NCBI GenBank assembly: GCA_023213215.1
Contig: CP096136.1
Coordinates: 3,100,001 to 3,164,000, forward strand
Length of the DNA stretch: 64,000 nucleotides
Direction: 5' to 3'
Origin: Flavobacterium sp. JAD_PAG50586_2
GTDB lineage: Bacteria; Bacteroidota; Bacteroidia; Flavobacteriales; Flavobacteriaceae
A model generated the notes under the pieces. That model did not search any database. It was not told the DNA's origin and worked only from the letters and a program-made list of their open reading frames with translations. Below, one piece after another: positions 19,337 to 28,465 of this stretch; position 1 is the stretch's first letter; each line of letters begins with the position of its first letter. The position numbers and the translations under genes were made by a program.

Positions 19337-21310
19337 TTAATTTATAGCATCCATTAATCTGATAAACTCCGCTCTGTAACCTTGGTCATCATAAGCCAGA
19401 CCTTCTTTAGCTAATTTTTTGATATCCGATTTCGATTTGTTGGTTACGAATTTCGAATCCCTTAATTTCAAACCAAACCAGGCTACGGCAGAACTGAATT
19501 TTAAATCGCCCGATGCCTTTGCCATTTCTTCTGATTTGTTTTCTATTATCCTAACCATTTCGATGCTTTTATCGCCGTCCGGTTTTTTGTAACGGAATTT
19601 AACTGTGGCCAATTCGTCATTAAATTTAGTTTTGGAAGGTTGCGTTTTGGTGTATTTCAAATCGGTTGGCTCATTATAGAATTTACTTTTTACACCCACA
19701 GGAATTATTTCGTATAAAGCCGTTACCGTATGTCCACTTCCCAATTCTCCCGCATCGATAGCATCATTTTGAAAATCTTCAGGATTCAGTTTTCGGTTTT
19801 CATAGCCAATTAATCTATAGGAAGCTACATGAGACGGATTGAATTCAATCTGGATTTTTACGTCTTTAGCGATGGCAAACATCGAGCCTTTAAATTCCTT
19901 TCCCAAAAAGCGGTTAGCTTCCTGGATGTTATCGATGTAAGCGTAATTTCCGTTGCCTTTATCCGCTAAGATTTCCATTTTGCTGTCTTTGTAATTGCCC
20001 ATTCCATATCCGAGACAAGTCAAGAATACACCCGATTTTCTTTTATCCTCAATCAATGTCTGCATGTCACTGTCGGACGAAGCTCCCACATTGAAATCAC
20101 CATCAGTCGCTAGTATAACCCTGTTATTTCCACCTTTGATGAAATTCTCGGTTGCTGTTTTGTATGCTAATTGAATTCCGGCTCCACCAGCTGTGCTTCC
20201 TCCGGATTGTAGTTTGTCTAAGGCATCAATTATAGTTTGTTTCTGGCTCCCCAAAGTGGAAGGTAAAACCAATCCCGCTGCTCCTGCATATACCACAATT
20301 GAAATACGGTCTTCATCACGCAATTGATTTATTAGTACTTTCAAAGATTCCTTTACTAACGGCAGCTTGTTCATAGCACTCATCGAGCCCGAAACATCAA
20401 TAAGGAAAACTAAGTTAGAAGCCGGCAAGTTATCGGTTGGAATTATTTTCCCCTGCAAACCTATGCGGACTAATTTTGTATTTGGATTCCAAGGACAATC
20501 GGTATATTCTGTATTAATCGAAAACGGATGATTGTCTTTTGGCTGTGGATATTGGTATTTGAAAAAATTCACCATTTCCTCTACACGAACGGCATCTTTC
20601 GGAACTTTCTGCCCTGAATTGATAAATCGCCTGATATTGGTGTACGAAGCATTATCCACATCGATGGAAAAAGTAGAAAGCGGTGCTGTTTTTGGACTTT
20701 CAAATACGTTTTCAATCAGCATTCCATAATCTTCGTCGTTTTCGTTATAAAAACCTGATTTGATTGAATCCTGAACAACAAGCATTTCTGAATCTTTGTC
20801 ATCTACAGATTTATTTCCACGGATTACAATTTTAGAAGAGCCAGATTGTCCGGAACTATGAGTCACATTTAAACCAGCAACTTTTCCCTGTAAAGACTGA
20901 ATAACGGCATTATTAGGTTTTATAGATAACTGATTTGAAGTAACGGTCGTGGACGCAAGCGATTTAAATTTTGTTTCGCTTTTATTATAACCCAAAACAA
21001 CAACTTCTGATAATTGTACACTATCACTGTTTAATATGACGTTGATGGTGTTGGAGTTTCCGATGACTACAGTTTTATCGCCATATCCGGTAAAACTGAA
21101 GACTAATTTTTCACCCACTTTAGCAGTAATGGAATATTTTCCATCAAAATCAGTTTGTGTACTTCTGGTAGTTCCTTTTACAACTACATTGGCACCTGGC
21201 AACGGTCCGGCTTTATCGGAAACGATACCAGTAATTGTTTTTTCTTGCGCGATAGACACGACACAAAAGAGCATAGCAAGGGCTAATGAAATAAGTTTTA
21301 CACTTTTCAT
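19337..21310 (-). CDS. vWFA protein with SusC-like N-terminus (CarboxypepD_reg, partial plug, YfbK-type vWFA)
   Basis: 657 residues. Order: signal peptide (1-21); carboxypeptidase-regulatory-like beta sandwich (about 25-95); the SusC-type linker L-S-E-V-V-V-L-G-Y (100-108); a plug fragment ending K-I-V-I-R-G-N-K; then the YfbK-type vWFA region with V-E-E-M-V-N-F-F, the MIDAS motif DVSGS (305-309) and a C-terminal domain. The vWFA fold binds protein partners through a metal. The SusC N-terminus without the barrel is the odd part. It is in line with the sigma and anti-sigma genes, 27 bp after the latter, and is likely surface or periplasmic. Confidence 0.88.
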   Translation of the reverse strand: MKSVKLISLALAMLFCVVSIAQEKTITGIVSDKAGPLPGANVVVKGTTRSTQTDFDGKYSITAKVGEKLVFSFTGYGDKTVVIGNSNTINVILNSDSVQLSEVVVLGYNKSETKFKSLASTTVTSNQLSIKPNNAVIQSLQGKVAGLNVTHSSGQSGSSKIVIRGNKSVDDKDSEMLVVQDSIKSGFYNENDEDYGMLIENVFESPKTAPLSTFSIDVDNASYTNIRRFINSGQKVPKDAVRVEEMVNFFKYQYPQPKDNHPFSINTEYTDCPWNPNTKLVRIGLQGKIIPTDNLPASNLVFLIDVSGSMSAMNKLPLVKESLKVLINQLRDEDRISIVVYAGAAGLVLPSTLGSQKQTIIDALDKLQSGGSTAGGAGIQLAYKTATENFIKGGNNRVILATDGDFNVGASSDSDMQTLIEDKRKSGVFLTCLGYGMGNYKDSKMEILADKGNGNYAYIDNIQEANRFLGKEFKGSMFAIAKDVKIQIEFNPSHVASYRLIGYENRKLNPEDFQNDAIDAGELGSGHTVTALYEIIPVGVKSKFYNEPTDLKYTKTQPSKTKFNDELATVKFRYKKPDGDKSIEMVRIIENKSEEMAKASGDLKFSSAVAWFGLKLRDSKFVTNKSKSDIKKLAKEGLAYDDQGYRAEFIRLMDAIN

Positions 21311-21337
21311 GGCATTAAAATTTAAAGTTGGACAATG

Positions 21338-22246
21338 TTATTTTGCTTTCTTAGAAGCGCTTACGGGTTTCCCGTTTTTGGTGGTAATGATGACGACGCC
21401 TTTTTTGCCTTTCTTACCATAGATTTCGACAGCTTTTTCATCCTGCAGTATTGTCAAAGCCTCGATTTCCTGCTTATTCAGCGGAGTATATGGACTGGTC
21501 GGATTCGGACCAAATACTTCTTTTTCTGTATATTCAACACCGTTAATGATATAAAGAGGGTCATTTAAGACTACCAGTGAATCGCTCTCTTCAAACTCAA
21601 TGTCTTTTATATTCTTCTTTGTTAATTTGTCATCAATAACTACTAACGGTTCTTCTTTGCGTTCATAAGAGATTTTACCCCTTTTATCCATCATCATCTC
21701 TACATCTTTGGCTTCTTCCATTTTAGGTTTAAAGGATAAATAGCCAAGTGCATTACTCTCACTTTTTGCTGCTTCCGGAGCTGAGAAATATGATCGGTTT
21801 ACAGAAATACTGTCAGTCCAGCCAATTTTATTTTCTTTCAAATCGTCGTTATAGGTAACAATTTGATGACCTTGTGGGCTTGTACTAATTTGTTTTTGCA
21901 GGATTTTGTCAGCGTCCTCTTTTATTCCAGGATTTATTGGCTCAGCCGAAACTACATCCTTATTTTCCTGAACAGCTTTTTTAATAGTATCATTAGAAGT
22001 TACCGTTTCAGTAGGCTTAATTTCCGGTTGATTATTTTTAAAAAATTGAAATCCTAAAGTTCCGACTAATAATAAACAAGCAGCAACGGCAATCTTTTTC
22101 CAAAGCGTATTCTCTTTTTTCAGGATCTTTTTGTCGAGTTTTCCTTCCACGCGTTGCCAGACATTTTCCATTCCCGGAAAGTCTTTCGTTTCGGCATTGT
22201 CGGCAGCCGATTTAAATTGGTCAAATATTTTATCTTCTTTCTCCAT
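21338..22246 (-). CDS. Anti-sigma factor-like membrane protein with a plug-like C-terminus
   Basis: 302 residues from ATG 22246 (a GTG one codon upstream, overlapping the sigma stop, is the alternative). A charged N-terminal cytoplasmic part contains M-E-N-V-W-Q-R-V-E, then one membrane helix (about 50-68), then a long periplasmic part. The last 70 residues read P-L-Y-I-I-N-G-V, then I-E-A-L-T-I-L-Q-D-E-K-A, then G-V-V-I-I-T-T-K, the SusC plug core. Its place directly after an ECF sigma gene supports an anti-sigma role. The fused plug is unusual and could be a sensor or interaction domain. Confidence 0.8.
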   Translation of the reverse strand: MEKEDKIFDQFKSAADNAETKDFPGMENVWQRVEGKLDKKILKKENTLWKKIAVAACLLLVGTLGFQFFKNNQPEIKPTETVTSNDTIKKAVQENKDVVSAEPINPGIKEDADKILQKQISTSPQGHQIVTYNDDLKENKIGWTDSISVNRSYFSAPEAAKSESNALGYLSFKPKMEEAKDVEMMMDKRGKISYERKEEPLVVIDDKLTKKNIKDIEFEESDSLVVLNDPLYIINGVEYTEKEVFGPNPTSPYTPLNKQEIEALTILQDEKAVEIYGKKGKKGVVIITTKNGKPVSASKKAK

Positions 22247-22248
22247 CA

Positions 22249-22785
22249 CTATTTTGCATTTTGATAATAAAATTTCGCAATCAGTTCCTTTAATTTTGTC
22301 TTGGCCGCATTTAACTGCGATTTGGATGTTCCTTCTGAAATATTCAGCATCTGTGCTATTTCTTTGTGCCCAAATCCTTCTATGACAAACAAATTAAAAA
22401 TAGTTTTGCAACCTTCCGGGATTAAATTCAGTAAGTTGAGCAAATCCTCTTCTTCTAAATTACTTTCTGCTGCTATTTCAGGTTGTAGATAGAATGGCGT
22501 GTCTTCTAGATACAAGTTAAAGTTTACATTGCGTTTCAATTGCTGCAGGCAATGATTTACTGTAATCTTTCGCGCCCAAGCTTCAAAAGCGCCAAATTCC
22601 TTCAATTGATCTATCTTTGAAAATATCGTGCAGAACGAATCGGCAAGTATTTCTTCGACTTCTTCTTCCTTTTTCAAATAACGTTTGCAGGTGCGGTACA
22701 ATTTTGGCGACAAATATTCATAGACTTCCCGCTGCGAATCCCGCTGCATTTTTCTACATCCTGTTATTTGGTTTTCGGTAATCAC
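22249..22785 (-). CDS. ECF-type RNA polymerase sigma factor
   Basis: 178 residues. Region 2 is seen in L-K-K-E-E-E-V-E-E-I-L-A-D-S-F and A-F-E-A-W-A-R-K-I-T-V-N; region 4 in I-P-E-G-C-K-T-I-F-N-L-F-V-I-E-G-F-G-H-K-E-I-A. It lacks sigma 1.1 and region 3, as expected of ECF factors. The stop overlaps or abuts the start of the anti-sigma gene, so the two are translationally coupled. The whole leftward run 22785 to 18971 is probably one operon, possibly self-regulated. Confidence 0.92.
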   Translation of the reverse strand: MITENQITGCRKMQRDSQREVYEYLSPKLYRTCKRYLKKEEEVEEILADSFCTIFSKIDQLKEFGAFEAWARKITVNHCLQQLKRNVNFNLYLEDTPFYLQPEIAAESNLEEEDLLNLLNLIPEGCKTIFNLFVIEGFGHKEIAQMLNISEGTSKSQLNAAKTKLKELIAKFYYQNAK

Positions 22786-22874
22786 AAAAGTGCTTTTTTA
22801 TATAGAGGACAATTTTGGTAAAAAGGTTGGGATGAAAACGGAAAAAAATAAAACATTTTTATAACATCCTTATT

Positions 22875-23705
22875 TTATTGGGCTTTCTCTAGTACTAATT
22901 TGTAAATATCTGATTCGAGTTTTTCGGTATCATTGTCTTCGCAAAGTAAAAATTCAATTTTAGAGTTTGTTTCTTTATACAAAGTCAGTCCTTCAAATTT
23001 ATGTTTGTCCGTAATTTGAATGGTATTGATAAGCTTCATGGTTTTTAAATCGATTGATCCAATTAAGCTTCCCAGAACCTCGCCATCAAGATAAGTTGAG
23101 GTTGTGTCTTCGGCTGTAGCCAGAAAATAAATAATTCCATCCACTAAAACCGCATCAGTAAAAGTTGCCGGAATGTTTTTGATTTTGGGCAAATCAAATG
23201 GATTGAAGGTAACAATAGGTTTTTCTTTGGTTTCATTGTAATAAAAAATTCCGTTTTTACCTGATAACCCATTACCACGCTGAAATAAATAGTTTACTCC
23301 ATCTTTAGAAATCAATCCTTCGATGTTGAATTCGTTATCGTTTATCGGATACTGTTTTTTTATCAATGAAAAAATTCCGCCGATGTCTTTTGAAATGTAA
23401 CTTTTGGAATCGGTATCGTACCTAACCAGCAGGTTTCTGTTTTGGGTTGATCCTGATCCTATAATTGTAATATGGTTTTTCGATAGGGTTATTGACTCAA
23501 AATCGGGTTTGTCTTTTTTGACAATGTTTTCCTTTGGATTGTCAATTAAAGCTATTTTGTTTAGTTTTTCATCCGAAAGGTTATATTCATAAAGATAATT
23601 ACTGCTGTCAGAAATGATAAATAATTTGTCATCATGATACACCAAACCCGACGCAGAGCCGATTCCGATTATTTTGCACAGTAGCGAAAGTTGAAAATTT
23701 TCCAT
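22875..23705 (-). CDS. DUF6929-like beta-propeller protein
   Basis: 276 residues without a signal peptide. Repeated strand patterns such as G-L-V-Y-H-D-D-K-L-F-I-I-S-D-S-S and F-E-G-L-T-L-Y suggest a beta-propeller like esterase/phytase-type propellers; it matches the DUF6929 family from memory. Function is unknown. It is divergent from PPK2, with 27 bp between the two starts, so the two promoters must overlap or lie inside the opposite gene. Confidence 0.6.
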   Translation of the reverse strand: MENFQLSLLCKIIGIGSASGLVYHDDKLFIISDSSNYLYEYNLSDEKLNKIALIDNPKENIVKKDKPDFESITLSKNHITIIGSGSTQNRNLLVRYDTDSKSYISKDIGGIFSLIKKQYPINDNEFNIEGLISKDGVNYLFQRGNGLSGKNGIFYYNETKEKPIVTFNPFDLPKIKNIPATFTDAVLVDGIIYFLATAEDTTSTYLDGEVLGSLIGSIDLKTMKLINTIQITDKHKFEGLTLYKETNSKIEFLLCEDNDTEKLESDIYKLVLEKAQ

Positions 23706-23712
23706 AATTTTA

Positions 23713-23720
23713 CAAATATA
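23713..23720 (-). promoter_or_regulatory. Candidate -7 box for the DUF6929 gene
   Basis: The minus strand reads TATATTTG seven bases before the ATG at 23705, which would give a leaderless or almost leaderless transcript. It lies inside the 27-bp divergent gap with PPK2. Confidence 0.4.
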
Positions 23721-23732
23721 AAAACTTGAACG

Positions 23733-24608
23733 ATGAAAAGCATTAATCCCGAAGATTTTAGAGTAACTGATACAATCAAATTATCCAAAATTCCAACCCT
23801 TGTCGATTTTGATGCGGATGAAGAGGAAAAGGAGGAAAAATTAGTAGATATTCAGAAAAAGCTCAGCAAGCGCCAGGACATAATGTACGCGCATAATCGT
23901 TATGCTGTTTTAATTTGTTTACAGGGAATGGACACTAGTGGAAAAGACAGCTTGATTCGGGAAGTCTTTAAGGAATTCAATTCGCGTGGCGTAGTGGTGC
24001 ACAGTTTTAAAACGCCTAATTCGACGGAATTGGAACACGATTATTTGTGGCGGCATTATTCGGCTTTGCCCGAAAAAGGAAAGTTTGCTGTTTTCAACCG
24101 AACGCATTATGAGAATGTTTTAGTAACCAAGGTGCATCCCGAATACATTATGTTTGAAAATATTCCGGGAATTGAAAAAGTAGAAGACATTACTCCAAAA
24201 TTTTGGAAAAATAGAATGAAGCAAATCAATAATTTCGAAAAACACATTACCCAAAACGGGACTGTCATATTGAAATTCTATATGCACATGAGCAAAGAGG
24301 AACAGCGGAAACGTCTTTTGAAACGATTGGAAAATCAGGAAGACAACTGGAAGTTCTCTACAGGAGATTTAAAAGAGCGTGATCTTTGGGATGATTATAT
24401 GAAATGTTATGAAGAGGCAATCAATCATACTTCGAAGGAAAACGCACCTTGGTTTGTTATTCCGGCAGACGATAAGGAAATGGCCCGTTGTATTGTAGCT
24501 AAAATCATTTGGGAAGAAATACAGAAACTTTCTGATATAAAAGAACCTGAATTAGATCCGGAAATTAAAGCAAATATCGAGGAGTATAAAGAGCAATTGA
24601 AAGAATAA
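23733..24608 (+). CDS. Polyphosphate kinase 2 family protein
   Basis: PPK2 enzymes move phosphate between polyphosphate and nucleotides (NDP or NMP). The 291 residues contain the Walker A-type GMDTSGKD (65-72), the lid segment N-R-T-H-Y-E-N-V and the W-K-F-S-x-x-D-L-K-E-R motif. In the lid the usual Asp of D-R-S-H-Y-E is Asn, a modest change. Length fits the one-domain class. Whether AMP or ADP is preferred cannot be told. Confidence 0.92.
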   Translation: MKSINPEDFRVTDTIKLSKIPTLVDFDADEEEKEEKLVDIQKKLSKRQDIMYAHNRYAVLICLQGMDTSGKDSLIREVFKEFNSRGVVVHSFKTPNSTELEHDYLWRHYSALPEKGKFAVFNRTHYENVLVTKVHPEYIMFENIPGIEKVEDITPKFWKNRMKQINNFEKHITQNGTVILKFYMHMSKEEQRKRLLKRLENQEDNWKFSTGDLKERDLWDDYMKCYEEAINHTSKENAPWFVIPADDKEMARCIVAKIIWEEIQKLSDIKEPELDPEIKANIEEYKEQLKE

Positions 24609-24614
24609 ACGGTT

Positions 24615-24622
24615 TATCTTTG
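24615..24622 (+). promoter_or_regulatory. Candidate -7 box TATCTTTG for the MATE gene
   Basis: Exact TAnnTTTG match between the PPK2 stop and the MATE start, leaving a 5' leader of roughly 10-15 nt. Confidence 0.5.
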
Positions 24623-24640
24623 CAGACTTAAAATTGCAAA

Positions 24641-26017
24641 ATGAACCTGTCTCAATATACCAAGGAATTCAGAACAAACATCCAATTGGCCTATCCTGTC
24701 ATTATCGGAATGTTAGGTCATACTTTGATTGGGATAGTAGATAATATCATGGTTGGAAAATTAGGCACCACCGAATTGGCAGCTGTTTCGCTTGGAAACA
24801 GTATGATATTCGTCGCCATGTCGATTGGGATTGGATTTTCAACTGCCATCACTCCAATCGTCGCCGAAGCTGATGCTGAAAAAGACAATTCAAAAATCCG
24901 TTCGGCCTTTCATCACGGTCTTTTTCTGTGTGTTATTTTAGGTTTTTCATTATTTGGATTAGTAGTTTTGGCTAAGCCGATAATGGAATTATTGCATCAG
25001 CCTAAAGAGGTAATTACGCTGGCAAAACCGTTTGTGGACTGGGTTGCTTTTTCTTTGGTTCCGCTAATTATTTATCAGGGTTACAAACAGTTTGCCGATG
25101 GATTATCGATGACGAAAGTATCTATGTATGCCATTGTTTTAGCCAATATTCTGCACGTAATCATTAACTATTGCCTAATTTATGGGGTTTGGATATTTCC
25201 AAGAATGGGAATTGTAGGCGCTGCTTTAGGAACTGTAATTTCAAGAATTGCAATGGTGCTTTTTATGCACATTATATTGTCCAGAAAAGAACAGTTAAAA
25301 CAATATTTTCACGATTTTAGTTTTGACGAAATCAAGAAAGAGATGATCAGGAAAATTGTTAATCTTGGTTTGCCTTCTGCGATGCAGATGTTGTTTGAAG
25401 TCGTACTTTTTACTGCCGGAATCTGGCTTTGTGGAAACATTGGTAAGACCAGCCAGGCTGCAAATCAGATTGCACTGAGTTTGGCTTCTATGACTTTTAT
25501 GTTTGCAATGGGTTTAAGTGTGGTTTCGATGATTAGGATCAGCAACCAGAAAGGATTAAATGATTATAAACAGTTGGTTATTGTAGCGCGTTCAATATTT
25601 CTATTAGCTATAATTGTTGAAATCCTCTTCGCATTGATGTTTGTAGCTTTGCATCAGATTTTGCCTTATCTTTTTCTGAATATGGAAAATCAATCGCAGT
25701 TATTGGACAATCAGGAAGTAATTACTATCGCATCTAAATTGTTGCTGGTTGCTGCGGTTTTTCAGATATCAGATGGAATCCAGGTAGTTGTTTTGGGAGC
25801 TTTAAGAGGTTTACAGGATGTGAAAATCCCCATGTATATAACCTTTGTCGCTTACTGGATTGTTGGCTTTCCCATCTCCTTTTACCTTGGCGAATATACT
25901 TCACTTAAGGCAATCGGAGTTTGGATAGGATTATTAGCAGGCTTAACTGCGGCCGCAATATTTTTGTATATTCGTTTTCATTACTTAACAAAAAAACTCA
26001 TAACTCATAATTCATAA
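24641..26017 (+). CDS. MATE family efflux transporter (NorM-like)
   Basis: 458 residues with 12 predicted membrane helices in two similar halves. The first helix pair shows Y-P-V-I-I-G-M-L-G-H-T and D-N-I-M-V-G-K-L-G-T-T-E-L-A-A-V-S, typical of MATE proteins, which export cationic compounds in exchange for Na+ or H+. It has its own promoter-like box in the 32-bp gap after PPK2. The following small acidic gene starts 6 bp after its stop. Confidence 0.93.
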   Translation: MNLSQYTKEFRTNIQLAYPVIIGMLGHTLIGIVDNIMVGKLGTTELAAVSLGNSMIFVAMSIGIGFSTAITPIVAEADAEKDNSKIRSAFHHGLFLCVILGFSLFGLVVLAKPIMELLHQPKEVITLAKPFVDWVAFSLVPLIIYQGYKQFADGLSMTKVSMYAIVLANILHVIINYCLIYGVWIFPRMGIVGAALGTVISRIAMVLFMHIILSRKEQLKQYFHDFSFDEIKKEMIRKIVNLGLPSAMQMLFEVVLFTAGIWLCGNIGKTSQAANQIALSLASMTFMFAMGLSVVSMIRISNQKGLNDYKQLVIVARSIFLLAIIVEILFALMFVALHQILPYLFLNMENQSQLLDNQEVITIASKLLLVAAVFQISDGIQVVVLGALRGLQDVKIPMYITFVAYWIVGFPISFYLGEYTSLKAIGVWIGLLAGLTAAAIFLYIRFHYLTKKLITHNS

Positions 26018-26023
26018 CTTAAA

Positions 26024-26254
26024 ATGGAATTACCAAAATTTTTACTCGCTGACAACTCTGATTTACCAGAAGAAGATATCTTTATCATTCATCTTGATTT
26101 TCCGCGTTTTATAATTAATTTGAAAGACGATGAAGTCGAGTTTCTGGAAGATTTGGAAGGAGAAGATGAAACCGAGCTTGAAAGTGAAATGGAACATCTG
26201 ATCACTTTGGCAGGTGAATTCTACGATAGAGAAATGGAACGTTACGAGGAATAG
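26024..26254 (+). CDS. Small acidic conserved protein
   Basis: 76 residues, strongly acidic (E/D-rich second half, e.g. E-F-L-E-D-L-E-G-E-D-E-T-E-L-E), no membrane segment or signal. It looks like a conserved small Bacteroidota protein, but no domain name could be given. It follows the MATE gene by 6 bp and is convergent with the response regulator 10 bp further on. Confidence 0.65.
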   Translation: MELPKFLLADNSDLPEEDIFIIHLDFPRFIINLKDDEVEFLEDLEGEDETELESEMEHLITLAGEFYDREMERYEE

Positions 26255-26264
26255 TTTCAATCGT

Positions 26265-26915
26265 TTAATCCAAACCTGTTTTTATGGCATAAACGGCCAA
26301 TCCAACGCGGGTTTTTATATTCAGTTTTTCACATAAGCTATTTCTATAGCTTTCAATGGTTCGTGGGCTACAGAACATTTTTTCGGACATTTCTTTGTAG
26401 CTCATGTCAGTTATGCAGAGTTTTAGGAATTCCTTTTCCCTTTCTGACAAATCCAACGAAAGGCTTGTGCTGTTTTCATTTGAAGCGCTATTCATCATAT
26501 TAGAGAAAACGATACTTGAAGCCCATTCCGGGTAATAATAACCGTTATTTATTATTGTTTTTAACGCTTTTTCCAATTCGGCTGGCGAAACATTTTTCAG
26601 CAAATAACCACGAGCTCCGTTTTTAATCATTCGTATTAAACTTTCTTCGTCATCCTGCATGCTGAGGGCCAATACCAATACATTAGGATGGCTTTCGCGC
26701 AACCATTTTGAAGTTTCAAAACCATTCATAACCGGCATACTTACATCCAATAGCACTATGGAAGGAATGTTGTCTTTTGAGGCAAATTTATGCTGTAGTT
26801 CTTTGCCATTTTCACATTCATAAAGAACCTGAAAGTCTGTAAAATTAGACATAATGCTTCCCAGGGCTTTAGCAATTAAGATATGGTCGTCAACAATAAC
26901 AATAGAGTGCTTCAT
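26265..26915 (-). CDS. NarL/LuxR-type response regulator
   Basis: 216 residues. The receiver has D-D at 9-10 and phosphoacceptor Asp57 in I-V-L-L-D-V-S-M-P. A C-terminal LuxR helix-turn-helix reads L-S-E-R-E-K-E-F-L-K-L-C and later S-P-R-T-I-E-S-Y-R. It lies 59 bp downstream of the histidine kinase gene on the same strand and is its likely partner. Confidence 0.94.
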   Translation of the reverse strand: MKHSIVIVDDHILIAKALGSIMSNFTDFQVLYECENGKELQHKFASKDNIPSIVLLDVSMPVMNGFETSKWLRESHPNVLVLALSMQDDEESLIRMIKNGARGYLLKNVSPAELEKALKTIINNGYYYPEWASSIVFSNMMNSASNENSTSLSLDLSEREKEFLKLCITDMSYKEMSEKMFCSPRTIESYRNSLCEKLNIKTRVGLAVYAIKTGLD

Positions 26916-26974
26916 GGTTTAGATATAATGAAGCTAATATAATAATTATTATTTTAACATTTTAACATATCTAT

Positions 26975-27754
26975 TTACAATGTGTAAGGTAATTTTATGG
27001 TCAGGGAAGTCCCGGCTTGACTACTGTCTAATTGGAATTGACCACCAATAGATTCGGTTCGTTTTTTCATGTTCTGAAGACCAATACCGAGGGATTTTGT
27101 TTTGTCGGTCTCAAATCCTTTTCCATCATCTGAGAGTGTCATTACAATAAACGATTCAGAATAGGCAATATGAAGTTTGATGGTTTTGCAATCAGCATGC
27201 TTTAGACTGTTTTGAATAAATTCCTGTGCAATTCTCAGCAGCATATTTTTGATGTGGTAGCTAACTTCAATAGTTTGTATTTCACCATCGTAAGTAAACC
27301 AGCATTTTTTGAGTTTGTTTACCTTTTGGCACTCCGACTGTAGTAAAGACACGAGTGGTTTGTTGGCTATACCATCATCTGTTAAAGATTTGGATAGCTG
27401 CCTTAAATCAGCTAAAGAATCGTTGATAATGGTACTGATGTTTTCTATGTTTTCTGCCGCATCAGGTTTTTTATTGGCTAAAAGCAGATTTTGAGTATAA
27501 AGGCTTGCGAGAGTTAACTTTTGCCCGATATTATCATGGATCTCCCTTCCTATTTCCTGCATCGTTTTTTGTTGCATTTCAAGCTCCATAGCCAATAGCT
27601 CTTTGAGGTGTATGTCCTGTTGGTTTTTAATGGCAAAGACATGCTCTCTTTTCTTTCGTTTGTATTGCAAAACATAGGATATGATTGCAACAATAAATAA
27701 AATAAACAGAAAGTTAAAAACGATCGTTATCATCAGGTATTCGGTTTTCCCCAT
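26975..27754 (-). CDS. HisKA_3-type (NarX/DesK-like) sensor histidine kinase
   Basis: 259 residues with one N-terminal membrane helix (about 8-29) and almost no outside domain. The phospho-His is His73 in I-G-R-E-I-H-D-N-I-G-Q-K-L, the HisKA_3 pattern, followed by a HATPase domain with D-D-G-K-G-F and G-I-G-L-Q-N-M. With so little sensory surface, the signal is probably supplied by a partner; the upstream membrane-protein gene overlaps it by 22 bp and is the obvious candidate. Confidence 0.92.
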   Translation of the reverse strand: MGKTEYLMITIVFNFLFILFIVAIISYVLQYKRKKREHVFAIKNQQDIHLKELLAMELEMQQKTMQEIGREIHDNIGQKLTLASLYTQNLLLANKKPDAAENIENISTIINDSLADLRQLSKSLTDDGIANKPLVSLLQSECQKVNKLKKCWFTYDGEIQTIEVSYHIKNMLLRIAQEFIQNSLKHADCKTIKLHIAYSESFIVMTLSDDGKGFETDKTKSLGIGLQNMKKRTESIGGQFQLDSSQAGTSLTIKLPYTL

Positions 27755-28377
27755 AGTAATGCAATTGAAAATATTAGGTACATTAAAATACCCGCGATTA
27801 GAAAAAGTGTAAAATAATTATAAAAAATAACCTGATCTTTCCATAAAAGGCTGTTAAAAGCGAAAAGAGGTAGCGTACCTACATAAAATAAACAAACTCC
27901 AGTATTAATATAGAACATCATGTTCTCCCGAAATCGGAGGATATCATCTGTTTTTATTTGTTTATTAAATTCTAAAATTACCATAATGCTCAACAAAAAA
28001 GTTCCAATAACATAATTAAACTGATTAACTACACTTGACCCACCAAAAACAAAGTAAGGTAATAATGAAAGTATATAGATGATGCAACAAATCCAGAATA
28101 ATTTTTTATTGTCGAGTGATTTGTAGCTGTATAACCAATACAGAAAAATAAATTCCACTGGTATTACAATGAAATCATAAAAGTAACTTCTGTAATCAGT
28201 AAAATAGCATAATATAAATTTGCTAACTGCTTCTGCAAGAAATATAAAAACCAGATAGTAAGAAAACCACTTCCAATAACTATCTCTAAATTTCCTAAAT
28301 TTTAAAATAGCTACAACTGCTGCAATGAATTCGGAAAAAAACAATAATTGCTTTAAAAAGATTCTAAGTTCTTCCAT
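27733..28377 (-). CDS. Hypothetical multi-pass membrane protein overlapping the kinase gene
   Basis: 214 residues with about seven hydrophobic helices and short loops; no known family recognised. Its last 22 bases overlap the start of the HisKA_3 kinase gene in another frame, which points to coupled translation. A role as membrane sensor or scaffold for that kinase is inference only. Confidence 0.75.
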   Translation of the reverse strand: MEELRIFLKQLLFFSEFIAAVVAILKFRKFRDSYWKWFSYYLVFIFLAEAVSKFILCYFTDYRSYFYDFIVIPVEFIFLYWLYSYKSLDNKKLFWICCIIYILSLLPYFVFGGSSVVNQFNYVIGTFLLSIMVILEFNKQIKTDDILRFRENMMFYINTGVCLFYVGTLPLFAFNSLLWKDQVIFYNYFTLFLIAGILMYLIFSIALLWGKPNT

Positions 28378-28465
28378 ATTTATTTAAAAATTACCTACCA
28401 ATACATAAATATTGGTAGGTAGTCTTATGTATAGATTTGTTAAACTAATTAGTAAACGTTTTTAA

